NCBI RefSeq assembly: GCF_950295315.1
Contig: NC_080172.1
Span: 110,956,353 to 111,020,352, forward strand
DNA: 64,000 nt
Origin: Erinaceus europaeus
Lineage: Eukaryota; Chordata; Mammalia; Eulipotyphla; Erinaceidae
Direction of reading: 5' to 3'
Shown: piece by piece, positions 22,099 to 34,347 of the stretch
Numbering within the stretch: position 1 is the first letter of the stretch
Layout: each line of letters starts with the position of its first letter
Position numbers and translations under genes: made by a program
The notes under the pieces: model-generated
The model's database searches: none
Told to the model about the DNA's origin: nothing
The model's input: only the letters and a program-made list of their open reading frames with translations

Positions 22099-24695
22099 TT
22101 TTTTAATTATTTCTTTATTGTGGAATTAATGTTTTATATTCAACTGTAAATACAATAGTTTGTACATGCATAACATTCCCCAGCTTCCCATGTAACAATA
22201 CAACCCCCACTATATCATTTATCATCCTTCATGGACCTGTATTCTCCCCACCCACCCACCCCAGAGTCTTTTACTTTGGTGCAATATGCCAATTCCATTT
22301 CATGTTCTATGTGTGTTTGCTTTTCTGATCTTGTTTTTCATTTTCTGCCTAAGAGTGAGATCATCCCATATTCATCCTTCTGTTTCTGACTTATTTCACT
22401 CAACATAATTTTTTCAAGGTCCATCCAAGATCGGCTGAAAATGGTGAAGTCACCATTTTTTTACAGCTGAGTAGTATTCCATTGTGTATATATACCACAA
22501 CTTGCTCAGCCACTCATCTGTTGTAGGACATCTTGGTTGCTTCCAGATTTTGGCCATTACAAACTGTGCTGCCAAGAACATATGTGTACACAGATCTTTT
22601 TGGATGGGTTCCTTAGGATATATCCCTAGGAGAGGAATTGCAGGGTCATAGGGTAGGTCCATTTCTAGCCTTCTGAGAGTTCTCCAGACTGTTCTCCAGA
22701 GAGGTTGGACCAATTGACACTCCCACCAGCAGTGCAGGTTGGTTCCTTTGACCCCACACCCTCTCCAGCATTTGCTGCTGTTACCTTTTCTGATGCATGA
22801 CATTGTCACAGGAGTGAAGTGATATCTGATTGTTGTCTTGATTTGCATTTCTCTGACAATCAGAGACTTGGAGCATTTTTTCGTATGTTTCTCGGCCTTT
22901 TGGATCTCTTATGTGGTGAATATTCTGTCCAAGTCCTCCCCCCATTTTTGGATGGGGTTATTTGTTGTCTTGTTGTTGAGTCTGGCAAGCACTTTATGTA
23001 TGTTGGTTATTAGCATCTTGTCTGATGTATGGCAAGTAAAGATCTCCCATTCTGAGGGATCTCTTGGTTTGGGTAGTGGTTTCTTTTGCTGTGAAGCAGA
23101 TTTTTAATTTGATTTAGTCCCATAGGTTTATATTTGCCTTAGTCTTCTTTGTAATTGGATTTGTTTCATTGAAAATGTCTTTAAAACGTATGCAAAAAAG
23201 AGTTCTGCCAATATTTTCCTCTAAATATTTGATAATTTGTGGTCTAACATCCAAGTCCTTGATCCCCTTGGAATTTACTTTTGTATGTGGTGAAATACAG
23301 TGATTCAGTTTCATTCTTCTGCATGTTTAAACCCACTGTTTCCAACACCATTTATTGAAGAGTCTCTGCTTTCTACATGTAATAGCCTGGGCACCTTTGT
23401 CAAAGATTAGATGTCCATACGTGTGGGGCCTCATTTCTGGGCTCTCAATTCTATTCCCCTGGTCAGTGTGTCTGTTCATGTTCCAGTACCAAGCAGTTTT
23501 GATGACAATGGCCCTATAATACAGTTTGAGATCTGGCAGTGTGATTCCTCCGGTTCTTTTCTTTTTTCTCAAGAGTGTTTTGGCAATTCTAGGTCTTTTC
23601 TGGTTCCAGATAAACATTTGTAGCATTTTTTCTATTCTCCTAAAAAATGTGCTTGGGATCTTGATGGGGATAGCATTAAATTTGTAGATGGCTCTGTGTA
23701 ATATATTCATTTTGATGATGTTAATTCTTCCAACCCATGAACATGGAATATCTTTCCACTTCTTTGTGTCTTTTTCAATTTCTTTGAGTAGTGACTCATA
23801 ATTTTCAGTATACAAGTCTTTCACTTCTTTTGTTAGGTTTACTGCTAGATATTTTATTGTTTTTGTTCTATAGTAAAAGGAATTGATTTCTGGATTTCAA
23901 TTTCTTCTAACAGTATTTTCATAGAGGAATGCCACTCCACTGACTTTTGAATGTTAATTTTATAGCCTGACACCTTACTGTATTGCCTGATGATTTCCAA
24001 AAGCTTCTTGCTGGATTCCTTAGGTTTTCCCATGTATACTAGTATGTCATCTGCAAATTAAGACAGTTTGTCTTCTTCTCTTCCAATCTGTATGCCTTTA
24101 ATTCCTTGCTCCTGCCTGATTGCTATGGCAAGAACTTCCAACACTATGTTGAATAGTATTGGTATCAGTGGGCAGCCCTGTCTAGTACCTGATCTGAGGG
24201 GAAATGCTTCCAGTTTTTCACCACTGAGTATGATGCTGGCTGTAGGTTTGCTATATATAGACTCCACTATCATCAGAATTTTCCATCTATTCCCATTTTT
24301 GTAGTGTTTTGATCATAAAGGGATGTTGTGTTTTGTCAAAGGATTTCTCTGCACCTATTGATATGACCATGTGGTTTTTGGTCTTGTTTTTGTTGATGTG
24401 GTGGATCACATTGATTGATGTATGTATATTAAACCAACCTTGCATGCCTGGGATAAAACCCACTTGGTCATGATGAGCAATCTTTTTGATGTACTGCTGT
24501 ATCCGGTTGGCTAGAATTTTGTTCAATATTTTCGCATCTATGTTCATCAGAGATATTGGTCTGTAGTTTTCTTTTTTGGTTGTGTCCGTGTCTGCTTTTT
24601 GTATCAGGGTGATGTTGGCTTCATAGAAGCTGGCAGGGAGTACTCCAGTGTCTTAAATCTTCTGGAAGACTTTTACAAGTACAGGTACTAGTTCT
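22099..24695 (-). mobile_element. L1-A, 5'-truncated, minus strand
   Basis: It has a T-rich tail at 22099, a 3' UTR to about 22400, then ORF2 C-terminal region (zinc-type motif [14 protein letters not shown] near 22730) and reverse transcriptase with frame breaks. Near 24695 it switches to L1-B ORF2 sequence in the same orientation, without that element's 3' UTR. No matching target duplication was found around this copy. Confidence 0.85.
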
Positions 24696-26970
24696 TCTGT
24701 TGATTAGTGGGATCATCCTATACTCTTCTTTATCTTTCTTATTTAGCTCACTTAACATAATTCCTTTTATCTCTGTCCAAGATGGGTCAGAGAAGGTGGG
24801 TTCATTGTTCTTGATAGCTGCATAATATTCCATTGTGTATATATACCACAGCTTTCTCAGCCACTCATCTGTTGTTGGGCACCTGGGTAGCTTCCAGGTT
24901 TTAGCTATTATGAATTGTGCTGCTATGAACATAGGAGTACACACCTCTTTTTTGTTGGGTGTTATGGAGTCCTTGGAGTATAACCCCAGGAGAGGAATTA
25001 CTGGATCATATGGAAGTTCCATGTCTATCCTTCTGAGAGTTTTCCAGACTTCTCTCCACAGAGGCTGTACCAATTTACATTCCCACCAAGAATGCAAGAG
25101 TGTTCCTCTGTCCCCACAACCTCTCTAGCATTTGTTACTTCTGTCCTTTTTGATGTATGCCATTCTTACAGGAGTGATGTGATATCTCAATGTTGTCTTA
25201 ATATGCATTTCTCTGACAATCAGTGACCTAGAGGAATTTTTCATATGCTTGTTAGCCTTTTTGATCCCCTCTGTGATGAATGTTTTGTTCATATCCTCTG
25301 CCTATTTTTGAATGGGGCCATTTGCTTTTTTGGTGCTAAGTTTGCTGAGCTCTTTATACATTTTGGTGATTAGTTTCTTGTCTGATGTATGGCATGTGAA
25401 GATCTTCTCCCATTCTGTGAGGGGTCTCTTTGTTTGTTTAATAGTTTCTTTGGATGTGCAGAAGCTTTTCAATTTGATGTAGTCCCATTCATTTGTTTCT
25501 GCTTTGGTCTTCCTTGCAATTGGGTTTGATTCATCAAAGATGTCCTTGAGGTGTAGGTGGCAAACTGTTTTACCAATGTTTTCCCCTAAGCATTTTCTTA
25601 TTTCTGGACTGACATCCAGGTCTTTGATCCATATGGAGTAGATTTTTGTTTCTGTTGAATTTTTTTCTGGTTAAATTTGATTCTTATTCATGTTACAACA
25701 CAGTTTTCCCAGCACTGTTTATTGAAGAGAGCCTCCTTCTTCCATTTAATCCTTTGGACTAGATGTCCGTAGGTGTGGGGGTTTATTTCTGTGCTTTTAA
25801 TTCTGTTCCACTGGTCTGTGTGCCTATTTTTGTTCCAGTACCATGCTGTTTTGATGATGATGGCTTTATAATATAGTTTAAGGTCTGGGAGTGTGATGCC
25901 TCCTTTTGTTTCTTTTCCTCAAGATGGTTTTGGCAATTCTAGGTGTTTTCAGGTTCTTGATAAATGACTGTAGTGTTTGTTCTATTCTCTTAAAGAAGCT
26001 TGGTGGAACTTTGATGGCTATTGCATTAAATTTGTATATGGCTCTGGGGAGAATATTCATTTTGATGATATTTATTCTTCCAATCGATGAGCATGGGATA
26101 TCTTTCCATTTCTTGGTATCAGTTTCTATTTCCTTGAGTAGTGACTCATCGTTTTCAGTATACAAGTCTTTTGCTTCTTTGGTCAACTTTATTCCTAGGT
26201 ATTTGATTGATTTTGCTGAAACAGTAAATGGGAGTGATTTCTGGATGTCTTCTTCTTCAGATTTAGTGTTTGTATTTAGTGTTTACAACCCAGTTTTCCC
26301 AGCACCATTTATTGAAGAGAGCCTCCTTCTTCCATTTAATCCTTTGTGCCACAAAGAAATGCCACTGATTGCTGTACATTGATTTTGTAGCCTGACACCT
26401 TGCTATACTGCCTAATAACTTCCAGTAGTTTTTCTGCTGGATTCTATAGGTTTTCCTATGTATACTATCATAATATCTGCAAATAGTGAGAGCTTGGTTT
26501 CTTCGCTTCCAATCTGTATTCCTTTGATTTTTTCTCTTGCCTTATTGCTATGGCAAGAACTTCCAATACTATTTTGAAGAGTAATGGTGACAGTGGACAG
26601 CCCTGTCTAGTCCCCGATCTGAGGGGGAATGCTTTCAGCTTCTGTCCATTGAGTATGATGTTGGCTGTAGGTTTGCTATATATAGACTCCACTATCTTGA
26701 GGAATTGCCCATCTATTCCCATTTTTTGTAGAGTTTTGAGCATGAATGGGTGTTGGATTTTGTCAAAGGCTTTTTCTGCATCTATTGAGATAATCATGTG
26801 GTTTTTGGCTTTGCTTTTATTGATGTGCTGAATGACATTGATCGAATTACGGATATTGAACCAGCCTTGCATTCTTGGGATGAATCCACTTGGTAGTGAT
26901 GAACAAACTTTTTGATATGTTGCTGTATCCTGTTGGCCAAGATCTTGTTTAATATTTTGGCATCTATGTT

Positions 26971-29270
26971 TGCCGGGATAGCCTGAGGGTACTTCTTCCC
27001 GAGCTAGTGCTCTCTGGGTTGGAGAGAACTCAACTGGAGCTGATCTAGGCTGCTGTGTGGGAGAGGGATCAGGAACTCGTGCTGCACCAACTTCCACAGG
27101 AGATACACTCTGGAACTCTCGGAGCCGGAAAGCAATTTCCAAGTGTCTTTAATCAGAAGAGCAGCTGTTTTTATACTCTCCAAGTAGAGTGGAAACAGGA
27201 TGTGATATAGAGAGGGTGGAGAGAAAAGTGACTGGTGAAAATCAGAGTGTGACAAAGAAGGGATCAGTGTGTGACAAGGAGGGGGTGGAGCAGGAGAGAA
27301 TCCTATCATAGAACCACCAATGCCCTGGAGTGCTTTATGTAAAAGTGATTTATGTAAATAGACCAAAGCTTTGGATCAGTAAAATCCCTATATAGGCATA
27401 TGGTTAAGCAGAAGCCAGGGTGAGGTGGCAACTACCCAACATCTCCCCCTTTCTTTTTAACTTTTTGCCATAGTATCAGGAGTGCGGGGCACTTTGTGAG
27501 GCAGGGAGACTGATAAGAGGCACACCTTTTGGGGGTTTCTACTGTCCCTCCTTGCTCAACCTCTCCGTGGAGAGAGAGACTAACAGGATTGACACACCCC
27601 TCAGGCTCAAGCCCTTCCAAGCTCAACCATATCCTCACAATTCCCCAACATCTTCCTCTTACTTAATGGCCATATATAACTGGGTCAATGTCTGTAAAAG
27701 GCTTCATCTCTGTCAGGGGAATAGCAGTGTAGGGGTGAACGGAAACCTGTTGGGAAGAAAGCAGAATGATAGTGTGTAAGTGTCTTTAAAAAGAACTAGC
27801 ACAAGACAGAGGGATAAGTAAGAGTAGCAAGAGACAGAGTGAGCCTGATGGGTGGAGGAGGGGGGGCCTGATAAGCCGAGGGGCTAGAGGGGTGATCTGG
27901 TATTGCAAAATCCTGAGTCAGCTGGCGGTAAGTTCTATGAACTGCTACAGTCATTCTTCAAGAAGTCCAGCAGTATAAAAGGAGTGTCCAGCAAGTTCTA
28001 TAGAAGCATCAGTCCAATGTCAATGGCCAGGAAATAAATGCCACACGTCTATCTTGATGGAGTAGGACGGCCACTGGAACTTTTCTTCTCTGTAGAGAGT
28101 GACCTGGAACCGCCAAAACATGGTGGGCGAAACAGAAGCAGGAAGAGCAGACACCGATGGTTGAGAGAAAGGCAGTAGGAAAGTCTTGTCCTTCGGAGTC
28201 TGTGAATCAGGTTCTCTAGATCGTGTCAGGTCACATCATGGGTTTCGGGGGATGGCTGTAATTGTGGGTGATGTCAGAGGTCAGGGGTCCAAGATGGATT
28301 TCTGTGGATTCTATATGAGCAGATGCTTCTTTATGCGAAAGCTTGTCATAGCTGCAGTCAATTACTTATGAAAAAACTTTGTAACAAATTAGAAGTTTAC
28401 TACAATTGATAACTCAATGATTATAATTGGTTTAGGTATCTTTATAATTTCGTGTAAAGGTCATTTTACGTGACCTCATGTAGCAGTCTTTATATAGCAA
28501 AGTTTTCATACCGAATTTAAGTCACATATATTGATTCTTAACTATTTTTACATTGGGTTTTTAAGCAAACTCAGGTTACTAGAGTTAACACATTTTAGTG
28601 ACAATTTTTTTTTTTTTGGTACATTTACAATATCGGATTGATGCCAAATGTGTTGTGGATTAATTTCCACAAGATAGCTTACAGGACATTTTTGGGGGCC
28701 CTCCAAAAATGTCCTGTATAGAGAATTTGTATTTTAACTTAGGAGATGATGAATTGTCACATTGAATATTTAGAGTTTTACCTTAAACACTCAGTTACTT
28801 AAATGAATTGATTTTACCTCTTCTCGTAAAAATGTAACTTCGAAGTTACAATTTAACTGTTAAGTTAATGTTTACCAAACTTGAAACACGCATATTAAAC
28901 ATATAGTTTATAACACACAGGAGGAGAAAAACTTGTAAATAAGATATATCATTTCAAATGTGAATTTAGATCTACTGTCATAGTTGAACCATCTTTACTC
29001 ACACAGTTTAAGACTAAACATTTCATATTGATATCAAGACTTAAAAAAGAAATAAAAAGGGGGAATGAACAATTTTTGGACTGTTTCTGGACGTCTCCAG
29101 AAACCATGGCTGCATCCAGCCATTTTATATAAAGTCAGTTAACTTTCAGAGTACTCTGAGCACAATGGGTCATACAAAAATTTTGGTCACTCAACTCACT
29201 CAATTTTTTTTTTCACTCACTCACTCACAAAACACAACTGGCCAGTCATAGCATAAGACATTCATTCGGG
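26971..29270 (-). mobile_element. Truncated ERV-2-type provirus: 3' LTR plus 3' non-coding region
   Basis: On the minus strand this is one LTR (27441-26971, TG..CA ends, closely matching the ERV-2 LTRs), preceded by a polypurine tract (complement at 27442-27458) and about 1.8 kb matching the 3' non-coding region of ERV-2 (43989-45816). The 5' LTR, gag, pro and pol are absent. The upstream edge falls in the C-run that in ERV-2 lies at 43980-43992. No target duplication is present; about five bases of the host L1 are missing at the site. Confidence 0.88.
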
Positions 29271-30279
29271 GATATTGGTCTGTAGTTTTCCTTTTTGTTC
29301 TGTCCCTGTCAGCTTTTGGTATCAGGGTGATGTTGGCTTCATAGAAGGTGGAAGGGAGTATTCCTGTTTCTTCAATCTTATTGGAAAGCTTAAGAATTAT
29401 GGATACTAACTGTTTCCTGAAAGTTTTATAGAATTCTTTTGTGAAGCCGTCTGGTCTAGGACTTTTGTTGTTGGGGAGATTCTTAATAACGGTTTCAATT
29501 TCTTTGTCTGTGATTGGTGCATTTAGATTTTGTAGTTCTTCTTGGTTCATTTTTGGAAGGGCATATGTTTCTAGGAATTGTTCCATTTCTTCCAGATTCT
29601 CTAGCTTGGTGGCGTATAGTTCTTCATAGAAGTTTCACAGGATTCTCTGGATTTCTGTGGTGTCAGTTGTGATATGTCATCCATTGTTTACAATTCTATT
29701 AATTTGAGTCTTCTCTCTTTTTTGTTTGGTGAGTCTGGCTAGCAGTTTGTCAATTTTGTTTAATCTTTCAAAGAACCAACATTTGGCTTCATTGATCTTT
29801 TGTATGGTTCTTTTATTTTCAATGTTGTTTATTTCTGCTCTAATTTTAGTGATTTCTGTCCTTCTGGTTGCTTTAGGGTTCCTTTGTTCCTCTTCCTCTA
29901 AGTCCTTGAGGTGTGTAGTAAGGTCATTCATTTGAGCTTTTTCTTGTTGTTTAATATGTGATTGTATAGCTATAAGTTTCCCTCTCAGTACTGCTTTAGC
30001 TGTGTCACAAATATTTTGATAGGTTGTGTCTTCATTTCATTTGTTTCCAGGAACATTTGAATTTCCTGCTTGAGTGAATCTCTGACCCAGTGGTTCTTAA
30101 GGAGTGTGTTGTTTAGTTTCCAAATTCTGTGACTTTTAAGAATTTTCTGTTTGTTGTTAAATGTTAATTTTACTTCACTGTGGTCTGAGAAGATACTCGG
30201 GCTCATTTTGATACTCTTGAATTTATTGATGCTGTCTTTGTGGCCTAGCATGTGGCCTATCCTTGAGTTTGTATTATGT

Positions 30280-31785
30280 GTATTTGAAACACTGTACTAA
30301 ATACCTTTATGACTATTGCTCTCACCAACCTCAAGAATTACAATAGCAACTGAAGCAAGTATTGAAGCAGTTTAATCACTACTATTTAGACAAACAATGT
30401 CTCCTGTCCGTAAAAAAATAGTAAACAAATCCCAGTGAAGACGAAAGAGAAAAAAAAGAAGGGATAGCAAGAACAGAAAGTTATACAATCTCCTATCCAC
30501 TGTATATTCTAGGGGTAACAAGAGGGGAAAGGGAAGTAGAGCAGAGATACACACATAGAAAGTCCACTCTGAGTCAAATTTCTTCCCCCAAATAATTCAC
30601 AAATTCAGAAAGGCAAAGAAGAAGGAAGAAGTGTTTGTCAAGATAAAAAGAGAGAGAGAGAGAGAGAGAAAAAAGAGAAAAAGATAGGAAAAAGAGCTGT
30701 AATTAAAGTGCAGTCAAAAAAACTTTTTTGATTACTTTATTTTTAATTTTATTTTTTAATTAGCTAGGAGGAGGAGGAAGGGGAGAGTCTGTAGAGAAGG
30801 TAGGAATAATGAGACAAGTTCCTCCCACAATAGATAAGATGCTCACTACTCTAGCAATGAAAGATACCCTAAGAGTTAATTCTGATCAACCTAAAGGGGG
30901 GGAAGATATATGCCTTTATATAATATTAATAATAAAATAGCAGGTCAAAAAAACCCTGTCCCAGATTACCTCAAACCTCGTGAAGAGAGACAGGTGATTG
31001 TTAAGAAAGAAAAAATAAATAAATAAATAACCTCAGGACTAGACAAGGGTAGCTGGAATAGACAATTATACAAATCTACTATCCACTGTATATTCTAGGG
31101 GTAGTTAAAGGAGGAAGGGAAGTTGAGCAGAGATACTCGCAGTGAGAGTCCACTCTGAGTAAGAATTCTTCCCCAAAATAATTCCCAAACATGTATCAGT
31201 GAATTCAGTGAAAGCACATTGTTTGGTGGTGTGGGGGATGGGGCCTGTGGCTTTGGAAGCTGTAGGATTAAGGAAGAAAGGATGACAAGAATGAGAAAAA
31301 GTAAAAAAAAAGAGAGAGAAAAACATAAGAAAAAGAACTGTAATAAAAGAGAGGTGAAAGGAAAGAGATTTTTATTTTTTATTATTTAATTAGCTATGCG
31401 GGGGTGGGGGGGTTGGATACTTACGAAGAAAAAAGGCCAGAGGTTTCAGAAAGGAAAAGACTTAGAATGAATGATACTCCCTGGTGGAACTGGAATCTTG
31501 GTATACAACTAGGCTCAGCAGGGGAGCCTGCTAGGAGCTGGTCCCCAGGGCCTGGTTTTGGGGGGCATGGAGAGGTGCGCTTTGGGAATTATAATTTAAA
31601 AGAAAAAAATTTCCCTTTTTTTCTATTCTATTTTTTAACCCAAATTAAGTTACAGCCACCTCCTTGGTGGCACCACTAGGACCCCTTATAGACTGGCCTA
31701 CTAAAGGCAGAAAATCTTACTGTTTCCAGACGATGTGGTCAGAGATCAAGCCACTAGAAGCTTCTCAGTCCGCCATCTTCCGGGA
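30280..31785 (-). promoter_or_regulatory. L1-B 5' UTR with two tandem monomer-like repeats
   Basis: The minus-strand L1-B 5' UTR contains the same block twice about 590 bp apart. 'ctatccactgtatattctaggggta' recurs near 30495 and 31079, followed in both by 'gcagagatac', 'gtccactctgagt' and 'cttcccc...aaataattc'. A GA-rich run and 'ttaattagcta' also recur (30630-30770; 31290-31395). Tandem monomers in the L1 5' UTR act as promoters in rodents; promoter activity here is inferred. Confidence 0.55.
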
Positions 31786-32884
31786 ACCCCTCTGTTTATA
31801 TAATTTTTAGAAATGTTTTCATTTACTTTGGTCTTTGATCACTTGAGTTCAAAATTTAGTGACAAGCATTCTTTGATGCTTTCATTTATATAATCTTTTG
31901 GTACTGTTTTCTTAAAATATACAACTACTATATCCAAAAGAAAAAAAATGCAGTATTTAAAGACACTGTAGCTACTGCACAGATCTTTGGTCAACCCAGT
32001 ATAGTTATATCAGCGTTTACTCAAGGGAACATCAAAACGTTAATGGTATACTATAAAATAAAAGACTCTCTTAAAGGAACATTGCACTTATTTTTCCTTT
32101 TTAAATATAATCCATGAAATCTTGTAACATGTCTCAACTATTTATAGTGAACAATGGCATTTGGTTCTAGTCATCTTGGCAATGCTTTACATCCGTGAAT
32201 CAAATAGACAGGACATATCAGAGATGGCTGTTGTCATTCTGGAGGGCCCACTAGAGACAACTGGAAAGGAATGTCTTTGGAGACAGGATCTGAATCCTCT
32301 CTAGGATTTTCTTTTCCTTGGTGCTTTATTAGCAACTGTTGGGAAATTGTGAGCATGTGATTGATCTTGGCAGGGCTTGACTAGAGGGGAGATCTATCTT
32401 CTCCCTGCCCGCGAAAGCACCCTTCATTTCATTCTACTAATGGTCTGTCCCTTTATTATTTACATATCAATCTCCTTGTCTTACAAAAGACTAGAGGTCT
32501 CCTTCCTTAGTCCCCTCAGGATATTGATAATTCTGGCCAGTTGAATCCTTAGCAACAGTTGCTGGGGAGGTTTTACCTTTCAAGCCCCTCCATTTTTCTC
32601 TGCCCTTCTTTTAAGGACACATGGATGATGAAGCCACTTCCTGGGCAGGCTTGACTTTTGTGGATCTGTAGAAGGAGGGAGCCATGCAGGGAGAGGCAGA
32701 AGCTGGCCATTGTGATTTTTGGCTCCATAGACTTTTAACCAGGTGCCTACCTGCCCGACTCTGGACCAAAATTCCTAATTGAAAAGCAATGAGCAAGATA
32801 GAATTCCCTGCTTCATAGTAGAATGTAGACATATTCTCTAGATTGAGGAGATGGGCTATGTTTTGGGTCCTACTCTGGGGCACC
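31786..32884. other. Intergenic, nothing recognised except one dispersed repeat
   Basis: No plausible gene. About 120 bp at 32770-32885 is the reverse complement of 48425-48545 (roughly 90% identical by eye), so it is a dispersed repeat in inverted orientation. Confidence 0.5.
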
Positions 32885-33070
32885 TGCATGAATAAAGATT
32901 TGTATTGATAGAGAGGGGAGAGACAGATAGACAGCTGCAGACATGCTTCACCACCTGTGAAGAGACACCCCTGCAAGTGGGCATCCAGGGGCTCAAACCG
33001 GGATCCTTACCAACAGTCCTTGGGCTTTGTGGCATGTGCTCTTAACCCACTGTGCAGCTGCCCTGCCATT
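32885..33070 (-). mobile_element. SINE, minus strand, diverged
   Basis: Minus-strand SINE: tail 'aataaagatttgtattgatag', GA-rich body, 'gcttcaccacctgtgaag' and a degenerate B-box-like 'gctcaaaccgggatcc'. Confidence 0.65.
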
Positions 33071-33089
33071 CATCAATTTTTATTCATAT

Positions 33090-33330
33090 TTATTTATTTA
33101 TTTCAGCTTTTGTTGCCGTTTTTATTGTTGTTGTAGTTATTGTCATTGTTAGATGGACAGAGAGCGATCGAGAGAGGAGGGGAAGACAGATAGGGGAGAG
33201 AAAGATAGACACCTACATACCTGATTCACCACCTGTGTAGTGACTTCCCTACAGGTGGGGATCCTTATGCAGATCCTTGTGCTTTGTACCACCTGCACTG
33301 AACCAGCAGAGCTACCGCCAAAACTGTCTG
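33090..33330 (-). mobile_element. SINE, minus strand, with T/GTT-rich tail
   Basis: Same general type as the previous repeat: 'tatttatttattt' tail, (TTG)n-like section, GA-rich body, 'gattcaccacctgtgtagtgac' and tRNA-like end. A similar element lies at 54940-55180. Confidence 0.6.
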
Positions 33331-33409
33331 ATCAATTTTAAGGCAAATAGATTTCTCATACCATCCTTTTAAAAGACAGAGGGAATATAAACAATCAATC
33401 AATCAAACA

Positions 33410-33579
33410 AATAAATAAATAACAAAATTGATTTATTAATATCACTGTGGAATGGAGAGACAGAGCCCGAGCATCACAGTGGCATGTGTCACAATGAAGG
33501 AGGGACTCAGGGCCTCATGGTGGAGAGTCCGGCACTTTATCTACTGCACCACATCCTACTCACCCAATTTCCTTTTTTT
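33410..33579. other. Duplicated segment delta, copy 2, left part, with left L1 target-site copy
   Basis: Matches 55310-55465 closely ('gagagacagagcccgagc', 'ctttatctactgcaccac'). The match resumes at 48070 after the large L1 insertion. The last 17 bases (33563-33579, CCCAATTTCCTTTTTTT) are the left copy of the L1 target duplication. Confidence 0.75.
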
Positions 33580-34347
33580 TTTTTAGTTATTTTTTTTATA
33601 CTTTTTTTATTTTTTATTTTTTTTTTATTTAAGAAAGGATTAATTAACAAAACCATAGGGTAGGAGGGATACAACCCCACACAATTCACACCGCCCAATA
33701 TCCATATCCCACCCCCTCCCCCGATAGCTTTCCCATTCTCTATCCCTCTGGGAGCATGGACCCAGGGTCATTGTGGGTTGCAGAAGGTGGAAGGTCTGGC
33801 TTCTGTAATTGCTTCCCCGCTGAACATGGGCATTGACTGGTCGGTCCATACTCCCAGTCTGCGTCTCTCCCTAGTAGGGTGGGTCTCTGGGGAAGCTGTG
33901 CTCCAGGACACATTGGTGGGGTCTTCAAACCAGGGAAGCCTGGCTAGCATCCTGATGGCATCTGGAACCTGGTGACTGAAAAGGGAGTTAACATATGAAG
34001 CCAAATTGTTGAGCAATCATGGACCCAAAGCTTGGAATAGTGGAGAGGAAGTGTTAGGGGGGGTACTCACTACAAACTCTAGTGTACTTCTGCTTTCTTA
34101 CTTTGGTGCCATACTCCAAACTCAGTCAATTTCTGCTTTGCGTTTCTACTTCTTTTTTTTTTTTTTTTTTACATGCATAACATTCCCCAATTCCCATTTA
34201 ACAATACAACCCCCACTATTTCATTCATCATTTTTCATTGAACTGTATTCTCCCCACCAACATACCCAGACCAGAGTCTTTTACTTTGGTGTAATACTCC
34301 AATTCCATTTCAGGTTCCACTTGTGTTTTCTTTTCTAATCTTGTTTT

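Larger units (their letters stand above)
24696..31785 (-). mobile_element. L1-B, minus strand, with 5' UTR; interrupted by an ERV
   Basis: Read right to left: a 5' UTR of about 1.5 kb (31785 to about 30280, starting TCCCGGAAGATGGCG), a junction directly into the middle of ORF2 (ORF1 and the endonuclease domain missing), then ORF2 reverse transcriptase and C-terminal parts down to about 24696. The truncated ERV-2-type element at 26971-29270 splits it. ORF2 is broken by many stops. A block of about 65 bp (25693-25750) is repeated at about 26283-26345. Its 3' UTR is missing where L1-A adjoins. Confidence 0.82.

Noticed and set aside
32611..32976. 121-codon minus-strand frame
   Set aside because: It spans a dispersed repeat and a SINE and has no recognisable protein features.
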